This document shows, one piece after another, positions 8,989-18,255 of a stretch of 29,060 nt of DNA. How positions within the stretch are numbered: position 1 is the stretch's first letter; each line of letters begins with the position of its first letter. A model generated the notes under the pieces. That model saw only the letters and a list, made by a program, of their open reading frames with translations, was not told the DNA's origin and searched no databases. Origin of the DNA: Deltaproteobacteria bacterium (GTDB lineage: Bacteria > Desulfobacterota > Desulfobacteria > Desulfobacterales > JAFDCJ01); assembly GCA_024277475.1 (NCBI GenBank), contig JAJRVC010000393.1, positions 1-29,060 on the forward strand, written 5' to 3'. The position numbers were made by a program, and so were the translations under genes.

Positions 8989-9921
8989 CTATAGCTTTAA
9001 CAGGCCGTGATGTTGATATATTTCAATCGTCTGATTTGAGCTAAGAAAGGAAATAAGTCTTCGGCCCCACACGCCACCGTCTCCCACCAGGCCCATGTGA
9101 GTTTTGCAGAGAATGTTGCCGGCCAGAGGATCAGGTTTAGCTAAAGTTCCCCCCAGGGGAATTACGTCAAAAAGATCAGGGAAGATCCGAAGGTAGCGCA
9201 AAGCAAGGTGATAAAAGACCACAGCCACATCCGCCGACCCATCTGCCACTGCCTGGGGCGCCTCCCGGTGATGAATGCGTTTTCCGAAAAGAACCTGGTC
9301 CTGCTCAATTTTATCGTCCGGAAAATCCGGATCGGCGGCCTGCGCAGCCGCCACTGCCTTGAGGGTGTTGTAATAGGCCGTAAAGCTGGCTTTCTCTGTT
9401 TCCGGGTTGGACAAAAAGAGCCGAATATCCACACGCATAAGGTCCGATACGTTGAAAATCTGCTTTGGATTGCCTTTTTTTACCAGCAAAACATTGCCCT
9501 GGTTTCGGACTAGGGGAATATGTTCGGACATAAATCCGTCTGCAACGAGATTATCCAGAACTCCCGGGGGGCTTATAAACACGTGAGGAGAGACATTGAT
9601 AATCAGGTTGCCCATTTGCAGACCGCCCTTTTTGAGTATGTTAACAATGGGACCCGGCGGAGTGGTGGCGTAGAAGATATCGGGCAAACCGCTGTTTTGC
9701 TGCAAAAACAGGTCCAGGCATTCCCTGAGGGCCATATGATGGTTGCCGTCGGAAAAAATCACCAGTTGAGCCTGTACAGGATCCCCGTGAAAGTCCAGGC
9801 AAATGTTTGAACCTGGTTGATTCCAACGGGGAAAATGAGTATCTCCACCAGCTCGCTCCTCAGGCCAGTCAAGATAAACTATATCTCTTTCAAAGCTGTT
9901 GGTCTGATTTGTCATGTTCAT
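8989..9921 (-). CDS. type-2 periplasmic-binding-fold protein without a signal peptide
   Basis: A 310-residue protein resembling ModA/solute-binding group 11 proteins: an N-terminal FSDGNHHMALRECLD segment, a central hinge, and a C-terminal domain with ADGSADVAVVFYHLALRY followed by FDVIPLGG. No signal peptide, lipobox or membrane helix is visible, so a cytoplasmic location is predicted, unlike the transporter's own TctC. It starts four bases after the tctA stop and so is the last gene of the operon. Plausible roles are intracellular sensing or buffering of the imported substrate; transport is unlikely. An undetected N-terminal extension is improbable, because tctA ends immediately upstream. 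The ligand is unknown. Confidence 0.8.
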   Translation of the reverse strand: MNMTNQTNSFERDIVYLDWPEERAGGDTHFPRWNQPGSNICLDFHGDPVQAQLVIFSDGNHHMALRECLDLFLQQNSGLPDIFYATTPPGPIVNILKKGGLQMGNLIINVSPHVFISPPGVLDNLVADGFMSEHIPLVRNQGNVLLVKKGNPKQIFNVSDLMRVDIRLFLSNPETEKASFTAYYNTLKAVAAAQAADPDFPDDKIEQDQVLFGKRIHHREAPQAVADGSADVAVVFYHLALRYLRIFPDLFDVIPLGGTLAKPDPLAGNILCKTHMGLVGDGGVWGRRLISFLSSNQTIEIYQHHGLLKL

Positions 9922-9925
9922 ATTC

Positions 9926-11428
9926 TCATTTTTTTTTCATCGAACCAATACTTGTCTTTACGACGATATAGCCCGTAATAATCATTAAAATCATCGCCAC
10001 GGGGCGCTTAAAAAACAGAAAAGTATCAAGTTGTGATGAGATAATGACCTGCTGAAGCGCCGTTTCCCAAATCGGGGTCAGAATAAATCCTATAATAAAA
10101 CAGATATGGGAAAAACCAAACTTATTCATGAAGTAGGCAAGAAAGGTAAAAAACAGCATTAATGTTACATCAAATGCGTTATAGGCCCCCAAATATGAGC
10201 CCATGAGGCAGGTGAAGATAATAATGGGATAAAGGATCGTCGGAGGTGTTTGTACCGCCTTGCAAGACGCTTTTAGTCCCAAACGCCCAACACCCAGCAA
10301 AAAAATATTGGCTAAGATTAAACTGCCGTATATGGTGTAGATAAACTGCGCATTCTTTTCGAACATCAAAGGGCCGGGAATCATGCCGTGTATTACAAAC
10401 GCGCCGATAAGCAGGGCCGCGGCCACATTACCCGGAATCCCCAAGGTAAATAAAGGGATCAGGCTGGAGGCACAAACCGCACTGTTGGCGGATTCCGAAG
10501 CGGCGATGCCCTCAAGGGCGCCTTTACCAAACGCTTCGGGTGTTTTTGATCTTTTCCTTGCCTGGTCGTATGCAAAAAATGAGGCCACCGGTGCACCAAG
10601 GCCGGGCATGGCACCAATCGCTGTACCTGCCACAGATGAACGTAGGAGCGTTTTGATGACGCCGCGATACTCTCGCCAGGAGATGAAACGATCTTTCGGA
10701 TCAGGGGAGAATGACAATGTGCAGGTATTGCTAACACCGTTTTTATCATTAAGGCTTCGGCGCTCCAATTGGAGGATGATTTCAGAAAAAGCCAACATCC
10801 CGATGCCGATCGGTATAAGGGCTATGCCCCTTTCCAATTGATATATGCCAAAAGTCAAACGCGGCAGTGCAGATACCGGCTCCATACCGATGGTGCCGAC
10901 AAAAATTCCTAAAGCAGCGGCGATAAGTCCCCGTGCAAGGGATTGGCCTCCCAGTCCTGCAATGATGGTCATGGCCAGGCAAATTAAGGCAAATATTTCC
11001 GGCGGTCCCATGTACAGGGCCACCGCCGCAAGTGGCGCAGCCACCAAAATCAGCACAAGTGTCGCAAAGGCATCCCCCGATACCGACCCATAGAGTGCCA
11101 TACGCAAAGCCTTTTCACCCTTGCCCTGCAGAGCCAATGGGTAGCCATCCCACGAGGTGGCTGCTGCTTCAGGCGTACCCGGCGTATTTAGCAATGTGGC
11201 GGAGATAGAGCCCCCGAAAAAGGCCCCTTTGTTGAGACCCACGAGAAAGCCGATGGCCGTCACAGGAGACATGTAGTACGACAACGGTACGCACAGGGCA
11301 ATGGCCATAGGCCCGTTAACGCCCGGAATGGCCCCGGCAATCATACCCACCGTGACACCCGCCAACACAAACAGCAAATTGAAAGGTTGCAGTGAATCAA
11401 GAAATCCTGCAATAATCAGTTCCAGCAT
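9926..11428 (-). CDS. tctA: tripartite tricarboxylate transporter, large permease TctA
   Basis: A 500-residue, highly hydrophobic protein with about eleven to twelve membrane helices, as usual for TctA. Family motifs are visible: GAIPGVNGPMAIAL near the N-terminus, NTPGTPEAAATSWDGYP near residue 82, and in the second half AMPGLGAPVASFFAYDQAR and TLGIPGN. TctA forms the ion-coupled membrane channel that receives the carboxylate delivered by TctC. The start ATG lies 27 bases after tctB. The downstream binding-fold gene begins four bases after its stop, so co-transcription is very likely. The substrate class (citrate, other carboxylates or aromatic acids) cannot be told from sequence. Confidence 0.95.
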   Translation of the reverse strand: MLELIIAGFLDSLQPFNLLFVLAGVTVGMIAGAIPGVNGPMAIALCVPLSYYMSPVTAIGFLVGLNKGAFFGGSISATLLNTPGTPEAAATSWDGYPLALQGKGEKALRMALYGSVSGDAFATLVLILVAAPLAAVALYMGPPEIFALICLAMTIIAGLGGQSLARGLIAAALGIFVGTIGMEPVSALPRLTFGIYQLERGIALIPIGIGMLAFSEIILQLERRSLNDKNGVSNTCTLSFSPDPKDRFISWREYRGVIKTLLRSSVAGTAIGAMPGLGAPVASFFAYDQARKRSKTPEAFGKGALEGIAASESANSAVCASSLIPLFTLGIPGNVAAALLIGAFVIHGMIPGPLMFEKNAQFIYTIYGSLILANIFLLGVGRLGLKASCKAVQTPPTILYPIIIFTCLMGSYLGAYNAFDVTLMLFFTFLAYFMNKFGFSHICFIIGFILTPIWETALQQVIISSQLDTFLFFKRPVAMILMIITGYIVVKTSIGSMKKK

Positions 11429-11455
11429 ACGGACTCCACTTGTAATTATATTGGT

Positions 11456-11965
11456 TCATGGCATGGGGACCCCAAGACCGTAACGCATGACCACATACAT
11501 CAAGCCCACCGAACAAACTGCCACGAGCACCATCGTAACGGGCTTGCGCTGGCCACAAAGATATTGAATCAACAGCATAAAAAGGAGCCCAGCAGGAATA
11601 AAGCCCGCCCACTTCATAGCGGGCATCAGCAGGAGGCAGGGAACCATGAAACAGGCAAGGTGCCATAAATGCACCCTGCTTCCAGGGCTAATATCCCCCG
11701 ATTGGCCTGCTTCGGGGTTCGTTGCTTTTGCTCTGAAATGAGAAAAAATATTATGTCCCAGCGATAACAATGAGAGCACTAATATAGTACCAAAAGCCAC
11801 ATCGGGCAGTAGTGCCGAAGAAACACCGTAGCCCGGATATGGAGGTGTAAAAGTCGGAATGACCCACACTAAGAAAAACAAACTTCCCAAAGCAATGCCG
11901 CCGGAGACGAGACTGTCCCTTTTTCTTCCCGTCATACCATCCTCACTTGAATTCTTTGTATACAC
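11456..11965 (-). CDS. tctB: tripartite tricarboxylate transporter, small permease TctB
   Basis: A 169-residue membrane protein with four predicted helices (about 20-38, 54-70, 107-130 and 133-160), matching the size and topology of TctB. It sits between tctC and tctA, the usual order. The loop between helices 2 and 3 is polar. Sequence conservation in this family is low, so the call rests on topology and position. A 120-base spacer containing a hairpin separates it from tctC. Confidence 0.9.
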   Translation of the reverse strand: MYTKNSSEDGMTGRKRDSLVSGGIALGSLFFLVWVIPTFTPPYPGYGVSSALLPDVAFGTILVLSLLSLGHNIFSHFRAKATNPEAGQSGDISPGSRVHLWHLACFMVPCLLLMPAMKWAGFIPAGLLFMLLIQYLCGQRKPVTMVLVAVCSVGLMYVVMRYGLGVPMP

Positions 11966-12027
11966 TACCTGCGATCTGCTGGTGCAGATTCATCTTTTTT
12001 GCACCCGGATCTTTATTGCCATCATGA

Positions 12028-12052
12028 TAGAGATCCCAATTTGAGATCTCTA
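12028..12052. promoter_or_regulatory. hairpin between tctC and tctB
   Basis: Arms TAGAGATCCC (12028-12037) and GAGATCTCTA (12043-12052) pair over ten positions, with one wobble, around a five-base loop. It lies in the tctC-tctB spacer. Hairpins there commonly stabilise the upstream mRNA, giving more binding protein than permease; that role is inferred. Confidence 0.5.
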
Positions 12053-12085
12053 ATCATCGCTTTTGTCAGCCTTCCAATGTCGTTT

Positions 12086-13102
12086 TCACTTCGCTGCTTT
12101 TGCTTGGCGCCCAAATTTTTCATAGGCTTCGCTCATATATTTTTTAGCATAATCACTGCCAAAAGTCACAGGCCCCATTTTCAGCTTCACAGCAAGGAAT
12201 TCACGAAACGCTTTATCTTTTGCAAGTTTGGCCATGGTTTTTTCCAGTTTAGAAGTCACGGCATCGGGCAGGCCCTTTGGCGCAACCAGCACTATAAACA
12301 TCTCAACCGATTCGTTCCAGCCCTGTTCCTTTAAGGTGGGCACATCTGGTATTTTCGTGAGCCTTGTTGGAGTTGATGCGGCCAGCAATGTCAATTTTTG
12401 CGGGACATATCCAAACAAGATGGCGCCCAAGTGCCCTATATCCACATGACCGCCCATAACGGCGGATATGATCGAAGGGCCACCCTGGCTCGGCATAAGC
12501 GCAAGCCTTATCCCTTCCTTGGCGGCGATGCGCTTCATAACGTCCCGGTCGTCGGAACCCTGAAACATGTAGGTCAATCCTCCATTGTTTTCCTTCTTGG
12601 CCCAGGCGAAAGCGTCTTTCAGGGTCTTCCAGCCACGATCAGGTCTGCAGACAAGGCCGCTTTGATTGAGTCCCAGCAGGGAAATGAACTGGAAATCATC
12701 AAACTTGTAACTTGTTTTGACGAAATGGGGCGAATAGGTGTATGCAGCCGTAGCTGATACGCCCAAAGTGTAACCATCGGCTTTGGCGTTTTTCAGGTCC
12801 ATGGCCATTACGCTCCCATGGGACCCGCCAGGCGTGTTGACCACCAGTACGGGTTCTCCCAGATCAGCACTCATGGCCTCAGCTAACTTACGAGTCGCCA
12901 AATCAATCTGGGCACCAGGTTTTACCATGGTAAGCATCTTAATGGGCCGATTCGGGTAGTCCCCCGCTAAAACTGGCTGGGCGACCAAGCAGGCAAGGGC
13001 TGTAAACAAAAGCAGGGTCATGAAAATGGAACGTATGCTCTTTCTCCTTTCACCGGCATTCTTCTTCTGCATCAAATTTTTCAGATCTCGATACGCACTC
13101 AT
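12086..13102 (-). CDS. tctC: tripartite tricarboxylate transporter substrate-binding protein (Bug family)
   Basis: A 338-residue extracytoplasmic binding protein. The signal peptide has a long basic n-region (RRKSIR), a hydrophobic core and a likely cleavage after PVLA (46/47). The mature protein begins with the Bug-family pattern YPNRPIKM. Further family signs are LGEPVLVVNTPGGSHG, DGYTLG and VMGGHVDIGHL. The start is fixed by a strong AGGAGGT just upstream. It delivers the substrate to TctAB. An 81-base gap separates it from the HdrB-like gene, with no terminator seen, so it probably belongs to the same transcript. In Bug proteins the first two loops contact a carboxylate; the ligand here is not known. 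Confidence 0.95.
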   Translation of the reverse strand: MSAYRDLKNLMQKKNAGERRKSIRSIFMTLLLFTALACLVAQPVLAGDYPNRPIKMLTMVKPGAQIDLATRKLAEAMSADLGEPVLVVNTPGGSHGSVMAMDLKNAKADGYTLGVSATAAYTYSPHFVKTSYKFDDFQFISLLGLNQSGLVCRPDRGWKTLKDAFAWAKKENNGGLTYMFQGSDDRDVMKRIAAKEGIRLALMPSQGGPSIISAVMGGHVDIGHLGAILFGYVPQKLTLLAASTPTRLTKIPDVPTLKEQGWNESVEMFIVLVAPKGLPDAVTSKLEKTMAKLAKDKAFREFLAVKLKMGPVTFGSDYAKKYMSEAYEKFGRQAKAAK

Positions 13103-13183
13103 AATTACCTCCTTTTAAATAGGTTTTAATAAAATAGTTACCGACATTCCCGTTATTCCAGACAACAATTACTTGAAATATGT

Positions 13184-14065
13184 TTAGGCAAAAAAATTCA
13201 TAACGCCCTGAATATCTATATTCTGCTGATTTAGTCCTAGCTTTTGGCCATCAATTCCCAGGCAAACCCCGACAAGCTGAGTGAATAGAATGGATGGAAT
13301 CGTATGACGCATTTTGCGCCTTGTCTGTAATCTCATCTGTACCCAATCAAACTGCAACTGACAGTATGGACACGCCACGCATAGAAAGTCCGCGCCGGAC
13401 TGCACGGCATTGACCACCTTTTTTTCTGTTAAATCCATGGACAGCTCGTCATACACGCCCAATACCGGCGATCCGCAACAATCAAGTTTGGACGACCATT
13501 CAACGCTGCTTGCCCCTGTGATTTCAACCAGTTGATCAAACAGTGAAGGCGTCATCGGGCTATCAAACTGTACCGTTTGGCTGGGCCTAAGGAGATGGCA
13601 TCCATAATGTATGGCTATTTTTAGCTTGCGGCTAAAGGTTTTGACAAGTTTTTCATTGATTGCATCAAGGCCGATAACATCAAAAAGAACCTCAAAAAGA
13701 TGCATCACTCGGGCATCGCCCTTATATTTCAGCCCCTCTTTTTGTAGGGTCATATTAATTTCGTCTTTTAATGAGGCATTTTCCTCCATGAGTTTTTGCG
13801 CATGCTTTAAATTTCCAAAACAACAATTACAAAAGGTGAGAATACTGACTTTTCGATCTTCAGAAAGCGCTAAATTTCTTGCTGCAGACAGGATATAGGC
13901 CTTGAAATTAATGTTTTTTAAAGGATAACCACAGCAACCAAAGGCCGGAATATCCACAAACGGTATGCCCAGCATCCGCAGAACGGCATCCGTCGACGTT
14001 TCATATTGCTTAAGAAAAATATTTGTCGGACAACATCTAAATACGGCAAAATTCATCTTAAACAC
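13184..14065 (-). CDS. HdrB-like protein with two CCG (non-cubane Fe-S) domains
   Basis: A 293-residue protein with two complete cysteine-rich CCG domains. The first has Cys11/12, Cys44-Cys45-Gly and Cys79..Cys82; the second has Cys156, Cys196-Cys197-Gly and Cys232..Cys235. In HdrB these ligate the two non-cubane [4Fe-4S] clusters that split a disulfide, and in respiratory relatives such as DsrK and TmcB they serve as electron-transfer or catalytic sites. It lies six bases after the cytochrome/HdrC-like gene, so the two subunits are probably made together. The missing HdrC is supplied by that fusion. It is probably the cytoplasmic end of a membrane-bound Hdr-like complex. Confidence 0.9.
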   Translation of the reverse strand: MFKMNFAVFRCCPTNIFLKQYETSTDAVLRMLGIPFVDIPAFGCCGYPLKNINFKAYILSAARNLALSEDRKVSILTFCNCCFGNLKHAQKLMEENASLKDEINMTLQKEGLKYKGDARVMHLFEVLFDVIGLDAINEKLVKTFSRKLKIAIHYGCHLLRPSQTVQFDSPMTPSLFDQLVEITGASSVEWSSKLDCCGSPVLGVYDELSMDLTEKKVVNAVQSGADFLCVACPYCQLQFDWVQMRLQTRRKMRHTIPSILFTQLVGVCLGIDGQKLGLNQQNIDIQGVMNFFA

Positions 14066-14071
14066 CTGATA

Positions 14072-15829
14072 TTAGGTCTTTGACCCGTTCTCTCGAAGGT
14101 TTTCCATCGCAATGTTCTTCAACTGATAAAACAGATCCGTCACCCGAACGCTCTGTGGACACTGCTCCTGGCATCGGTAACAACCCAGACAGGCCCACAA
14201 CATCTTCGATCCGAGAATCAGGTCCTTGAACCCCAATGACACGGCATGCATAATCTGGTTGGGCATCAGCCCGAGATCCTTTTGCGGGTGGTCGGAATTG
14301 TGCACCAGAGGACAGGCAGTTGTACAGGTTTTACAGTTATAACAAGCACTGAAGGTATTGCCCTGAATGGATATTTTCAACTGTTGCTGAAGACTATCAT
14401 CCCGACTTTCGAGATTAAGGGTGTTGTCTGTTATCTTCTGGTGGAAAGCGTCGGCAACAGTTTTATGGGCCAGTTGGACCGGTTTTTGATAATCACCTTC
14501 TTCCCCATCATCGCTGATCAAAGCGCGGTAGACTGAGAGGGGTGAAAGTACTGACAACTCGGGTGCACCCTTTTTTAACATCTCCTCCCGGACAGCAGTC
14601 CACAGATCCTGCAAATTGATACCAACAGGGCAAACATCGGTGCAGCGGTGACAATTGGTGCACAAGTACAGCCCCTCTTGAAGAACCATACGTTGCTGCC
14701 GATTCATCGTATTATTGGTTGCAAGTTCTTTCAATGCGACAATTTTTTCGGACGGCAGGATATTGGGATTGGGGATCGCCTCAAATACAGGTCCCACAGC
14801 ACAGCGCTGACTGCAAGTTCCGCAATGGGTACAGGCATCCAGTTCCAGTATTCTCTTAGTGGCCAGATTTGCGGGATACGATTTCTCTTTATCCATGACC
14901 GCATTGGATAGAAGGATCAAGGGGCTGGCAACGATGTGAAACATCTTGCTAAACGGCAGGTAGGCCAGCCCGATGAAACAGGCAAGGAAATGAATGTATA
15001 GCAATATGGTGCTCGCATTCACCCGATCCAGTGCCAAGGCAATGGGACTGATCAGCTTGGCCGTTGCATATCCGGTCAAGGCCCATTTCGAGGAAGCGTG
15101 ACAATCAGCACAATACCCCTCGTGAAGTTCACGGCCCATAGCCAGGGTTTCCGGATCGGCAGGACCCTTCACATGGGGTGACACCAATCCGAAATGATGA
15201 ACCCAATAGGTCTCCAGGGCCAGAACTTCAGCAGGGTCTTCCAGAGCTGAGTAATCCTCCTCCATCGCTTTGAATTCAGAGTAAGACGTAATTTTTACGC
15301 CCTGCAACAATATGCCCGACAGCATGATGACAGCTATAATAACGATGGCATTCCGATCCATTGCATTTGTTATAAGACGCGGTGCTTTTGTGAAATACCT
15401 CCGATACAAGGCGATTCCGATCCCAATAATCACCACAATCCCGGCGAAATCCCGGATAAATAAGAATGGATTCAGGGTTGAGTAGTATTCAGCAAACAGG
15501 GGTTCGGAAATAAAGATTTCCAGAGCGTGCATCAGAAGCAGGATCATAAATCCGGCGTAAATACACATATGCATCAGCCATCGCTGAAAGCTTTCCCGTA
15601 AAATTCTGATTTGCAGGATAATATCGAGAAAAAAAACTTTTATGAAAATAAATATTTTAGGGCTGAACAGGGTTGCAATGATTCCCTTTACAGCCGCGGA
15701 AGCTCTGACACCCGGTGGATACTTTTGGTCCTCATCGATGAGATTGTAGCGAAACCATGTAGAAATCCTGTAGAGCAATCCAAAACAGAAAACGGCAATC
15801 GCTATATATAAGCTCCCACGGAAAAACAT
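14072..15829 (-). CDS. membrane cytochrome b/c fused to HdrC-like Fe-S domains (QmoC/DsrM-K-like)
   Basis: A 585-residue fusion. The N-terminal half is a cytochrome-b-type membrane domain of about five helices, with His pairs suited to b hemes (RWLMHMCIYAG, LLLMHAL, LLYIHFL, KMFHIV). A loop between the fourth and fifth helices carries a single c-type heme motif, CADCH (Cys240, Cys243, His244), so this loop should be periplasmic. The C-terminal half has four ferredoxin motifs: CTHCGTC near 333, CTNCHRC near 389, CYNCKTC near 496 and CLGCYRC near 546. These look like two HdrC-type modules in tandem. It probably passes electrons between quinone or periplasmic cytochromes and the cytoplasmic Hdr/Apr-like proteins. 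The next gene encodes the HdrB-like subunit. Confidence 0.88.
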   Translation of the reverse strand: MFFRGSLYIAIAVFCFGLLYRISTWFRYNLIDEDQKYPPGVRASAAVKGIIATLFSPKIFIFIKVFFLDIILQIRILRESFQRWLMHMCIYAGFMILLLMHALEIFISEPLFAEYYSTLNPFLFIRDFAGIVVIIGIGIALYRRYFTKAPRLITNAMDRNAIVIIAVIMLSGILLQGVKITSYSEFKAMEEDYSALEDPAEVLALETYWVHHFGLVSPHVKGPADPETLAMGRELHEGYCADCHASSKWALTGYATAKLISPIALALDRVNASTILLYIHFLACFIGLAYLPFSKMFHIVASPLILLSNAVMDKEKSYPANLATKRILELDACTHCGTCSQRCAVGPVFEAIPNPNILPSEKIVALKELATNNTMNRQQRMVLQEGLYLCTNCHRCTDVCPVGINLQDLWTAVREEMLKKGAPELSVLSPLSVYRALISDDGEEGDYQKPVQLAHKTVADAFHQKITDNTLNLESRDDSLQQQLKISIQGNTFSACYNCKTCTTACPLVHNSDHPQKDLGLMPNQIMHAVSLGFKDLILGSKMLWACLGCYRCQEQCPQSVRVTDLFYQLKNIAMENLRENGSKT

Positions 15830-15849
15830 AAAAGGTTCGCCTCAATCAT

Positions 15850-18255
15850 CTATATTTTAAATGGGTTCGGACCCATCGCTTTTAAATCTTCGATATAGGA
15901 CTGCAGCAGCTCTGTATATCTATGGCTGTCCCGAATCTCAATGTGTTCGAATCTGACTCTTTCAGGTTCGATCATCATCGTCTTGAGCTTATCACTCAGA
16001 TCGCCGCTCCTTTTCTCCACCAACTGATTGCCCCACACATAGTGACAGTGGCCGTCCCTGCAGCCGCCGATAAATACACCATCCACGCCAAGGGAAAGAG
16101 CGTCTGCCAAAAGGGCGTTATTGATGTTCCCGGCGCAGTTGACCGGCATGAAGACCACATTGGGCGGCACAGGCAGCCCCTGATCCACGGCCGCTCGGGC
16201 GGCCTTGTAGGCGTCGTTTTCGCACAAAAAGGCAAGTACTAACGGTTCCTTCGGTCCCATGAAAGAATTTTCCAGGATCTGGATCTGAGCGGCAGCCTGC
16301 CTGATCGTGTTGTTTCGTATGGAGATGGCCTGGAGGGGGCATACGCCCATACAGTTTCCGCACTGCCGGCATTTTTCCAGAACGGGTAAAGGAAACTCTT
16401 TTTCATCGAAAACATAGGCGGAAAAAGGACAATCCTCCATGCAGCGCTTACACTGGTCGCACTTTGTTTTATCCAGTATCGGGTAGTTGGGTTCAATGGT
16501 GATGCTGCCCTGAAGAAAACTTAAGGCCTTCATCGCCCCGCGATGAGCCGACTCGATGGACTGACCCACATTCATCGGTTCCCTCGCACAACCCCCCACA
16601 AAAATACCGGTCCGCTGGCTCTCTTCCGGAAAGCACTGAAGGTGGGATTCAAAAAAAGAGTGGTCGTTTTTCGGAAGACCAAGCTTTTCAGACAGGTCCT
16701 GAGATTCCGAGGAGGGGCACATCCCCCCTGCCAAGACCAGCAAGTCCAGCTTCATGCTGAGTTTTTTGTCCAACACGGGATCCAGCACCGTGACGTTTAT
16801 TTTACCCGTTTCTTCATCACTTTCGATTCTAGCCGGCCTATCCTTGATGAAATCCACACCCCCCAGTTCCCGGACTCTCCGGTAAAGCTCCTCTTCAAAA
16901 CCCGTTGTGCGGATGTGCATGAAAAACACGTGGCAGTGGGCGTCCGGGACCTTTTCCTTGAAATGCAGGATCTGTTTGATAGTTGCGGAGCAGCAGACCG
17001 ATGAGCAGTAGGACAGATGTCTTTCATCCCTGCTACCCACGCACTGAATAAAGCCCACCTCATTCAGTCGATCCAGGGAAAATGCCGGATCGGCATTAGG
17101 AATTTGATCTCCCAGGGAAAGGAGTCGCTCCATTTCCAGGTTGCTGACCACATTGGGATATCGCCCGTAGCCGTATTCTTCCACCTTGGACAACGGATAG
17201 GGCTCCCATCCCGTTGTGACAAGCACGGCCCCAGCCCTGATTTCCTCTTCCCGATCGGTCTGATCCAGCTCAACCGCATGAGAGGGGCATGCCTTTTCGC
17301 ATTCCCTGCACTCAGGGGAACAAAGGTCCCGGTCAACGGTAAACGCCGTCGGAAAGGCCATAGGCCGGGCCGGGTGGATCGCTTTATGCGTGATCCGCAA
17401 AATATTACCATCACCAATTCCAGCGGCTTCACCCGGTTCCCGTAATTCTATAAATGCCGGGGGCTCCGAGACTTCAACAGGGCATGCCTTTTCGCACTCC
17501 CCGCAACCGTTGCAGCGCGCTTCATCTACATAGCGGGGACGTTTGCGGATCCTGGCCATGAAATTGCCCGGAGACCCTTCAAGGGCGGAAAGTTCTGACA
17601 GGGTGTGAAATGTCACCTTTTCGGCCTGGGACAGTTGGTCCGTTATGAATTCCAGCCCACAGTGGGGATCACAGATACGGGGATAAAATCGAGAGAGACC
17701 GGCCACCTTTCCGCCCACCCCGCTCTCCTTTTCCACAATATGTACCGACTTCCCAAGGGAGGCCACGCTGGCAGCCGTATGCAGGCCGGCAACCCCGCCA
17801 CCGAGAATCAGCAGCGTGTCGGAAGCGGATATTACTTCCGGTTCGAGGGGTTCCAAGAAACGGGTCTTGGCAATGGCCATCTTGAGAAGTGTCAGGGCCT
17901 TTTTGTCCAGTATTTTCTGGTCCGCCCCGTTAGATCTAATCCCCTGCTCTTCCAGGTCTAGCCAGTGATGAAGGTGGGCGTTGACCCCGAATAAATGCAG
18001 TGTCTCTTTTTGAAACCGCACCTGGCGTTGACTGAAACGCCCCACCCACAAAAACCGGTTGATCTTCCCATCAGTCCAATCCTTTTTTACGGATTCAAGA
18101 AAATTCTCCGCCCACAGATCCTTTACAACCTCAATTTGCCCCACACTTTTGTTTTTACTTATTTTTTTGACGAGGGCCTCCAGATCCAGAGACTTGGACA
18201 GCCGATCTCCATGATCACAAATGTAAAGACCAATTCTGGGTTTTACCTTGTCCAC
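15850..18255 (-). CDS. HdrA-MvhD fusion flavoprotein (QmoB-like)
   Basis: An 801-residue cytoplasmic flavoprotein. An N-terminal region (1-140) resembles the HdrA cluster domain in outline. It is followed by an FAD site, LILGGGVAGLHTA, near 150, then ferredoxin motifs CNGCGEC near 247 and CSPECREC near 312, the HdrA signature CVGSRDE near 404 and YCSSVCC, and two more ferredoxin motifs CDQCKRC near 599 and CRQCGNC near 629. The C-terminal 130 residues are MvhD-like, with NCAG near 706 and GCRDGHC near 730. HdrA plus MvhD in one chain is the QmoB arrangement. The start is GTG and shares its G with the TAG stop of the AprB-like gene (translational coupling). The N-terminal HdrA cysteines are mostly replaced. 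It likely conveys electrons between the AprAB-like enzyme and the membrane subunit. Confidence 0.9.
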   Translation of the reverse strand: MDKVKPRIGLYICDHGDRLSKSLDLEALVKKISKNKSVGQIEVVKDLWAENFLESVKKDWTDGKINRFLWVGRFSQRQVRFQKETLHLFGVNAHLHHWLDLEEQGIRSNGADQKILDKKALTLLKMAIAKTRFLEPLEPEVISASDTLLILGGGVAGLHTAASVASLGKSVHIVEKESGVGGKVAGLSRFYPRICDPHCGLEFITDQLSQAEKVTFHTLSELSALEGSPGNFMARIRKRPRYVDEARCNGCGECEKACPVEVSEPPAFIELREPGEAAGIGDGNILRITHKAIHPARPMAFPTAFTVDRDLCSPECRECEKACPSHAVELDQTDREEEIRAGAVLVTTGWEPYPLSKVEEYGYGRYPNVVSNLEMERLLSLGDQIPNADPAFSLDRLNEVGFIQCVGSRDERHLSYCSSVCCSATIKQILHFKEKVPDAHCHVFFMHIRTTGFEEELYRRVRELGGVDFIKDRPARIESDEETGKINVTVLDPVLDKKLSMKLDLLVLAGGMCPSSESQDLSEKLGLPKNDHSFFESHLQCFPEESQRTGIFVGGCAREPMNVGQSIESAHRGAMKALSFLQGSITIEPNYPILDKTKCDQCKRCMEDCPFSAYVFDEKEFPLPVLEKCRQCGNCMGVCPLQAISIRNNTIRQAAAQIQILENSFMGPKEPLVLAFLCENDAYKAARAAVDQGLPVPPNVVFMPVNCAGNINNALLADALSLGVDGVFIGGCRDGHCHYVWGNQLVEKRSGDLSDKLKTMMIEPERVRFEHIEIRDSHRYTELLQSYIEDLKAMGPNPFKI

